A stretch of 56,012 bases of DNA, from the NCBI GenBank assembly GCA_026196275.1, contig JAPHTQ010000024.1, forward strand, positions 1 through 56,012. The letters are read 5' to 3'. The notes under the pieces were generated by a model that saw only the letters and a program-made list of their open reading frames with translations, did no database searches and was not told the DNA's origin. Position 1 is the stretch's first letter. Every line of letters starts with the position of its first letter. The stretch is from Gammaproteobacteria bacterium (GTDB lineage: Bacteria; Pseudomonadota; Gammaproteobacteria; Thiohalomonadales; Thiohalomonadaceae). Below are positions 52,581 through 56,012 of this stretch, piece after piece. Position numbers and translations under genes: made by a program.

Positions 52581-53234
52581 TCAGCTCGGCAGAATATCGC
52601 GGAAGGTCTCAATCGCCTCGAACTCCTCCACATCACGCCGCGGCTGTTGCGTATCCGGCTCGTAGACCGCCAGCAGCCAGGCGATGCCATACTGCCGCGC
52701 CGAACGCAGCACCGGCAGGCTGTCGTCGACCAGCAGGGTACGTCCGGGCTCGAACGACTCCACCCCCTGCAGCTTGTCCCAGAAATCGGGCTCCTCCTTG
52801 GGCAGGCCGAAGTCGTGGGAGACCACCATGCGGTCGAAATGGCCGCCCAGACGGGTCTTCTCCATCTTCAGCTCCAGGCTCTTCATGTGGGCGTTGGTCA
52901 CCAGCACTGTGCGCTTGCCGTGACGGCGCAGCGCATCGAGGAAATCGGTCACATAGGGGTGCACCGCGATCAGGTGATCCACCTCCTGCTTGAGCAGGGC
53001 GATATCCAGTTCCAGCTCCTCACTCCAATGATCGATGCTGTACCAGCGGATGGTACCGAGCAGCGCCTGATAGCGGGCCATCAGTTTTGCCTTGGCCTCC
53101 TCCAGCGGCACACCGTGTTTCTCGCTGTAACGCAGCGGCACATGCTCGAGCCAGAAGTAGGTATCGAAATTGAGATCGAGCAGGGTGCCATCCATATCCA
53201 GAAAGACCGTGTCGATCTGCTGCCACTCCACCAT
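52581..53234 (-). CDS. yrfG: HAD-family GMP/IMP nucleotidase (YrfG-like)
   Basis: HAD phosphatase, 217 residues from the Met at 53234 (MVEWQQIDTVFLDMDGTLLD); the open frame to 53294 is not family-like. Motif I is DMDGTLLD (about 13-20), motif II VLVTNAH, motif III in GLPKEEPDFWDKL, and motif IV LLVDDSL. The helical cap (about 25-95) includes YFWLEHVPLRYSEKHG, a YrfG signature. Dephosphorylation of purine monophosphates is known for E. coli YrfG. It is divergent from nudE. Confidence 0.92.
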   Translation of the reverse strand: MVEWQQIDTVFLDMDGTLLDLNFDTYFWLEHVPLRYSEKHGVPLEEAKAKLMARYQALLGTIRWYSIDHWSEELELDIALLKQEVDHLIAVHPYVTDFLDALRRHGKRTVLVTNAHMKSLELKMEKTRLGGHFDRMVVSHDFGLPKEEPDFWDKLQGVESFEPGRTLLVDDSLPVLRSARQYGIAWLLAVYEPDTQQPRRDVEEFEAIETFRDILPS

Positions 53235-53351
53235 TCTCCGCCCCCTGTCTGTTACCGGTATCCCCTCGCCTTGCGGGGCCCTGGGTGTGTTCACTGCCTG
53301 TTCGGGGTATCATGCCCCTACCGGGCAGATAGTCCCCAACTCAGCTATTCT

Positions 53352-53897
53352 ATGCCAAACAAACCCACGATACTCAACCGTCGAACCCTGGCCAAGACCC
53401 GGGTGTTCCATATCGAGCAGCTGGATCTGCGCTTTAGCAACGGGGTTGAGACCCGCTATGAACGCCTGCTCGGCTCGCCCCAGGGGGCCGTGCTGATTGT
53501 GCCGCTTATCGATGACGAAACGGTGCTACTGATCCGCGAGTATGCCGCCGGAACCGACCGCTACGAGTTGGCCCTGCCCAAGGGGCGCATCGAGCCGGGC
53601 GAGGAGCTGCTCGCCGCTGCCAACCGCGAGATCAGGGAAGAGGTGGGCTATGCCGCGAATGCACTCCACCACCTCACCTCCCTCAGTCTGGCCCCCGGCT
53701 ACGTCGGCCACTGCACCCACGTGGTACTGGCACGAGATCTCTACCCGAGTAAGGCCGATGGGGATGAACCCGAACCGCTTGAGGTGATACCGTGGCGCCT
53801 CGACGAGTTGCCGCAGTTGCTGACACGCAGTGACTGCAGCGAGGCACGCAGCATCGCCGCACTGTTCATGACCCGTGAGTACCTGGCCAATGTCTGA
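53352..53897 (+). CDS. nudE: ADP compounds hydrolase NudE
   Basis: Nudix hydrolase acting on ADP-ribose, NADH and Ap(n)A-type ADP compounds. It has 181 residues from the ATG at 53352. The Nudix box GRIEPGEELLAAANREIREEVGY is present, in parts GRIEPGEELL and AANREIREEVGY, fitting GX5EX7REUXEEXGU. The NudE N-terminus KPTILNRRTLAKTRVFHIEQLDLRFSNG is also seen, split at RVFHIE. It overlaps cysQ by 8 nt, and the yrfG-nudE-cysQ neighbourhood is common in Gammaproteobacteria. Confidence 0.95.
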   Translation: MPNKPTILNRRTLAKTRVFHIEQLDLRFSNGVETRYERLLGSPQGAVLIVPLIDDETVLLIREYAAGTDRYELALPKGRIEPGEELLAAANREIREEVGYAANALHHLTSLSLAPGYVGHCTHVVLARDLYPSKADGDEPEPLEVIPWRLDELPQLLTRSDCSEARSIAALFMTREYLANV

Positions 53898-54711
53898 CAA
53901 ACCCGACGATCGCCACTGCGACCCCTGCCTGCTGCTGACCCCGGCGCTGGAGATCGCCATCGGGGCGGGACGTGCCATCCTTGAAATCTACGAGGAGGGC
54001 TTCCAGGTCGAATCCAAGGCGGACAACACCCCGCTGACCGAGGCGGATCTGGCGGCACACAAGGTTATCGAGGAGAGGCTGCGTGCGCTGACCCCGGATC
54101 TGCCGGTGCTCACCGAGGAGTCTGCCGCCATCCCCTTCGAGGAGCGTCGCCAGTGGCGCCGCTACTGGCTGGTCGACCCGCTCGACGGCACCCGTGAATT
54201 TATCTCCCGTAGCGGCGAGTTCACCGTCAACATCGCCCTGGTGGAGGAGGGTGATCCGGTGCTCGGGATCATCTACGCCCCGGTACTCGGGATCTACTAC
54301 TACGCCTGCCGCGGCCAGGGGGCCTACAAACGCGAGGCCACCAGCGAACCGGAACAAATCCACGCCCGCCACTGGAACGGCGGCAAGGCCACCGTGGTCT
54401 GCAGCAGCGCCACCCACAGCGGTAAATTCCTGCAAAACCTGCTGGATAATATTGGCGACTACGACGTTGTCTGCCTCGGCAGTGCACTCAAATCGTGCCT
54501 GGTAGCCGAGGGACGGGCCGACATCTACGCCCGCCTCGGCCCCACCTCCGAGTGGGATACCGCCGCCGCGCAATGCATCGTCGAAGAGGCCGGCGGTCAC
54601 ATCACCGACACGCAAATGCGCCCGCTGCGCTACAACACCAAGGACTCACTGCTCAACCCGCACTTTCTGGTCTTCGGCGAGACCAAACGGGACTGGTCGG
54701 AATACCTGTAG
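53890..54711 (+). CDS. cysQ: 3'(2'),5'-bisphosphate nucleotidase CysQ
   Basis: Removes the 3' phosphate of PAP, the toxic by-product of sulfate assimilation. It has 273 residues from the ATG at 53890, inside the end of nudE. The Li-sensitive phosphatase motifs are the Asp in SKADNTPLTEADLAAH, Glu-Glu in VLTEESAA, DPLDGTREFI with the second DxDGT-type metal site, and WDTAAAQCIVEEAGG near the C-terminus. It probably forms a two-gene unit with nudE, followed by a hairpin. Confidence 0.95.
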   Translation: MSDKPDDRHCDPCLLLTPALEIAIGAGRAILEIYEEGFQVESKADNTPLTEADLAAHKVIEERLRALTPDLPVLTEESAAIPFEERRQWRRYWLVDPLDGTREFISRSGEFTVNIALVEEGDPVLGIIYAPVLGIYYYACRGQGAYKREATSEPEQIHARHWNGGKATVVCSSATHSGKFLQNLLDNIGDYDVVCLGSALKSCLVAEGRADIYARLGPTSEWDTAAAQCIVEEAGGHITDTQMRPLRYNTKDSLLNPHFLVFGETKRDWSEYL

Positions 54712-54729
54712 AGCCCGCTCATGCGGGCT
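54712..54729 (+). terminator. Terminator-like hairpin after cysQ
   Basis: AGCCCGC-TCAT-GCGGGCT, a perfect 7-bp stem starting right after the cysQ stop. The following bases (GAAGGGATTTTG) give only a weak T run, so it may be a 3'-end stabiliser or a poor intrinsic terminator. Confidence 0.5.
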
Positions 54730-54781
54730 GAAGGGATTTTGTCGGGATTCTCCCAGGGGACCGGACTCCGGCGACCGAACC

Positions 54782-54991
54782 TCAGCCTCGCTCGTCGTAG
54801 ACGGCCATCACCGCCTTGAGCTCCTCAAGTACCATGCTGCGCTCCTTCTCGGAGAGGGTTTCTACCTGGGGAACGACTGCACCGGTCTCCATCGCAGCGA
54901 TGGTGGCACGTACCGCATCGCAACCACACTGGCAAAGTACTTCAATGCATTGGCTGAGCTGTTCTGAGTTCACGATAACTGCCTGATTCAT
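54782..54991 (-). CDS. Small cysteine-containing protein of unknown function, 69 residues
   Basis: MNQAVIVNSEQLSQCIEVLC starts the product, which goes on with QCGCDAVRATIAAMETG and a C-terminal helix (LSEKERSMVLEELKAVMAVYDERG). The CIEVLCQCGC cluster of four cysteines suggests a metal or Fe-S site, but no family is recognised. The ribosome binding site is weak. Codon use resembles the housekeeping genes, so it probably belongs to the conserved side of the boundary at about 55.0 kb. Confidence 0.65.
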   Translation of the reverse strand: MNQAVIVNSEQLSQCIEVLCQCGCDAVRATIAAMETGAVVPQVETLSEKERSMVLEELKAVMAVYDERG

Positions 54992-55527
54992 CGGACTAGG
55001 GCCTGAAATCGTATCCCAAAAAAGGGCAACAATAAAGGCCCGCTCCGAAATGGAAAACGGCGTCCCATGCTTTATTTATACCCACCAAATTAGTGCGAAC
55101 ATCCAACTTGGCGCATAAGCCGACAAAATAGATCTGCATGGCAATATTTAATTTGTTAGCAGAAAGTCGATACTTAATGCACGCACCATTTTAATCCAGC
55201 TTACCCGTGGCTTCCTGCCTTTTTCTCGACGTGCGGTGATTTCGTCTGACACACATTCAGGACCATCAAGCCACGCACTTCCCCCTGATCTTATTAGAAC
55301 AGAAAATTGCCTCTTAACGATTCCAATACGTTCCTCACATAATGGCCTCAGGGCCATTTAGACGTAGCACATGATTACGCATCACAAAAGTAGTGAGTCA
55401 GTGCGCATTACCACGTGAAAATTGCCCCTTAACGGATTGTTCTAACCAATAAATAATGATTTAACGGCGCATCATCGGTATAGCCAGATGACACAGTAAA
55501 CATATCGATTAACACCAGGAGAACAAA
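54992..55527. other. AT-rich non-coding stretch at the edge of a probable accessory region
   Basis: 536 nt without a convincing gene. Base composition drops to AT-rich just after 54992. It holds an 18-nt direct repeat (separate entry) and a 7-bp hairpin AATGGCC-TCAG-GGCCATT (55341-55358). A minus-strand frame of 69 codons (55148-55357) starts within that hairpin and looks like chance or decayed sequence. A ribosome binding site for the next gene lies at its right end. Confidence 0.6.
55302..55434 (+). repeat. Direct repeat GAAAATTGCCYCTTAACG, two copies 115 nt apart
   Basis: Copies at 55302-55319 and 55417-55434 differ at one of 18 positions (T/C). The second lies 93 nt before the start of the truncated gene at the window end. 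They could be recombination sites, protein-binding sites or a small duplication. Confidence 0.7.
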
Positions 55528-56012
55528 ATGACTGCCAAATCGAAAAAAATAACGATGGCCAATACAAACGCAATTAAGCCCTTGGAAATAGCCGATATTG
55601 AGACTCTTGTGCAGGCCAGAGAAGAATATGCAATGGCCGTCGCCTGCGTCAAAAAGCAGCGCGAAGAGGAAAAAAAATTCGCACATAAAAGATTCGTACA
55701 AAAATTACCTGATAATTATAGGCCTCCATTAATTGGGCGCTTTACAAAACAACATCGTCACGCGTTCACAAGGACCAAGAAAACCGAAGTCCAATACATG
55801 AAACGGGCAAGATCACTGACAAAACGGTTTGAGTGTGATCCCGCCGTTAACGGACGATCTGATGAAGATGCTTTTTTTATGTGGATTTTGATCAGAAAAC
55901 AGCTGATCAAAACATCCACATGGAAGGGCGACCGTTCCGCACTACTATATTTCTTCAGTAGCACATCCTACCTGCACGCACTAATACTCAATACCAACAA
56001 TGTTGGTGGAAA
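55528..56012 (+). CDS. Truncated open reading frame, possible integrase-like N-terminus, 3' end cut by window
   Basis: Starting at the ATG at 55528, with a strong CCAGGAG site six nt upstream, the frame is open for 161 codons to the window edge, with no stop. I translated it by hand. The first ~70 residues are Lys/Glu-rich and helical (AREEYAMAVACVKKQREEEK), followed by a basic middle (RFTKQHRHAFTRTKK). Then comes MWILIRKQLIKTSTWKGDRS and ALLYFFSSTSYL, which recalls the helical core-binding domain of tyrosine recombinases (TW-x-x-x-R-S-AL). The catalytic domain, if any, lies outside. Codon use is AT-rich, unlike its neighbours. The recombinase idea is weak; the coding call is firmer. Confidence 0.65.
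   Translation, partial: MTAKSKKITMANTNAIKPLEIADIETLVQAREEYAMAVACVKKQREEEKKFAHKRFVQKLPDNYRPPLIGRFTKQHRHAFTRTKKTEVQYMKRARSLTKRFECDPAVNGRSDEDAFFMWILIRKQLIKTSTWKGDRSALLYFFSSTSYLHALILNTNNVGG

Noticed and set aside
55148-55357. A 69-codon minus-strand frame in the AT-rich stretch
   Set aside because: It starts inside a small hairpin, has no good ribosome binding site and no recognisable domain; chance or decayed sequence is more likely.
55429-55964. Two minus-strand frames (55429-55701 and 55758-55964)
   Set aside because: Both are antisense to the longer open plus-strand frame that has a strong ribosome binding site, and neither has a convincing start.

Overview
The window is a piece of a gammaproteobacterial chromosome. 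It carries rpoH next to ftsYEX, the block pilMNOPQ-aroKB-gltBD-hemE, trxA-rho divergent from rhlB, bioBFHCD with a BioC/BioH route, and a YfhL-type 2[4Fe-4S] ferredoxin after coaD. These gene orders resemble Pseudomonas and sulfur-oxidising or purple-sulfur-type Gammaproteobacteria. Genus cannot be fixed from the sequence alone. Most of the window is GC-rich, gene-dense housekeeping DNA. I saw no rRNA, tRNA, CRISPR array or intact insertion sequence.

Layout. 1-1.2 kb: the end of a TPR protein and comF (minus). 1.2-6.2 kb: the biotin cluster bioB-bioF-bioH-bioC-bioD (plus), with a BirA-like operator between comF and bioB. 6.2-12 kb (minus): ftsY-ftsE-ftsX, a REC-REC-GGDEF regulator, rpoH with a clear sigma-70 promoter, and an unrecognised gene. 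12-19.2 kb (plus): a catalytic/non-catalytic M16 peptidase pair, rsmD, coaD, fdx, ggt and a DHH phosphoesterase. 19.2-40.2 kb (minus): a long block that reads in transcription order pilM-N-O-P-Q, a giant Ig-repeat lipoprotein, aroK, aroB, dgt, a WGR protein, a tandem-SPOR protein, gltB, gltD, hemE, then a CarS/DUF46 membrane protein. 40.3-43.5 kb: PBP1A and an unknown gene (plus). 43.5-45.8 kb: malic enzyme, a secreted nuclease and rpmE (minus). 46.2-48.6 kb: glycogen phosphorylase. 48.8-50.6 kb: trxA-rho (minus). 50.7-54.7 kb: rhlB, a YkgJ-like protein, yrfG (minus), nudE and cysQ. From about 55.0 kb the DNA becomes visibly AT-rich and ends in an open reading frame cut by the window edge, probably the start of an accessory island.

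The most unusual signal is between genes. Five long imperfect palindromes built from 8-9 nt units (core CRCARAG) fill the gaps bioB|bioF, bioF|bioH, bioH|bioC, gltD|hemE and gltB|gltD. In most cases one arm begins 6-11 nt after a stop codon and the other ends 10-16 nt before the next start codon, inside apparent operons. A second palindrome family (TTTCAAGTT arms, loops of about 77 nt) occupies rsmD|coaD and ykgJ-like|yrfG, and a third element with 28-bp perfect arms lies between rpmE and glgP. They could be mobile palindromic repeats, mRNA-structure elements between cistrons, or both.

Limits: all calls come from reading the sequence and recalling family features. No database search or folding program was run.
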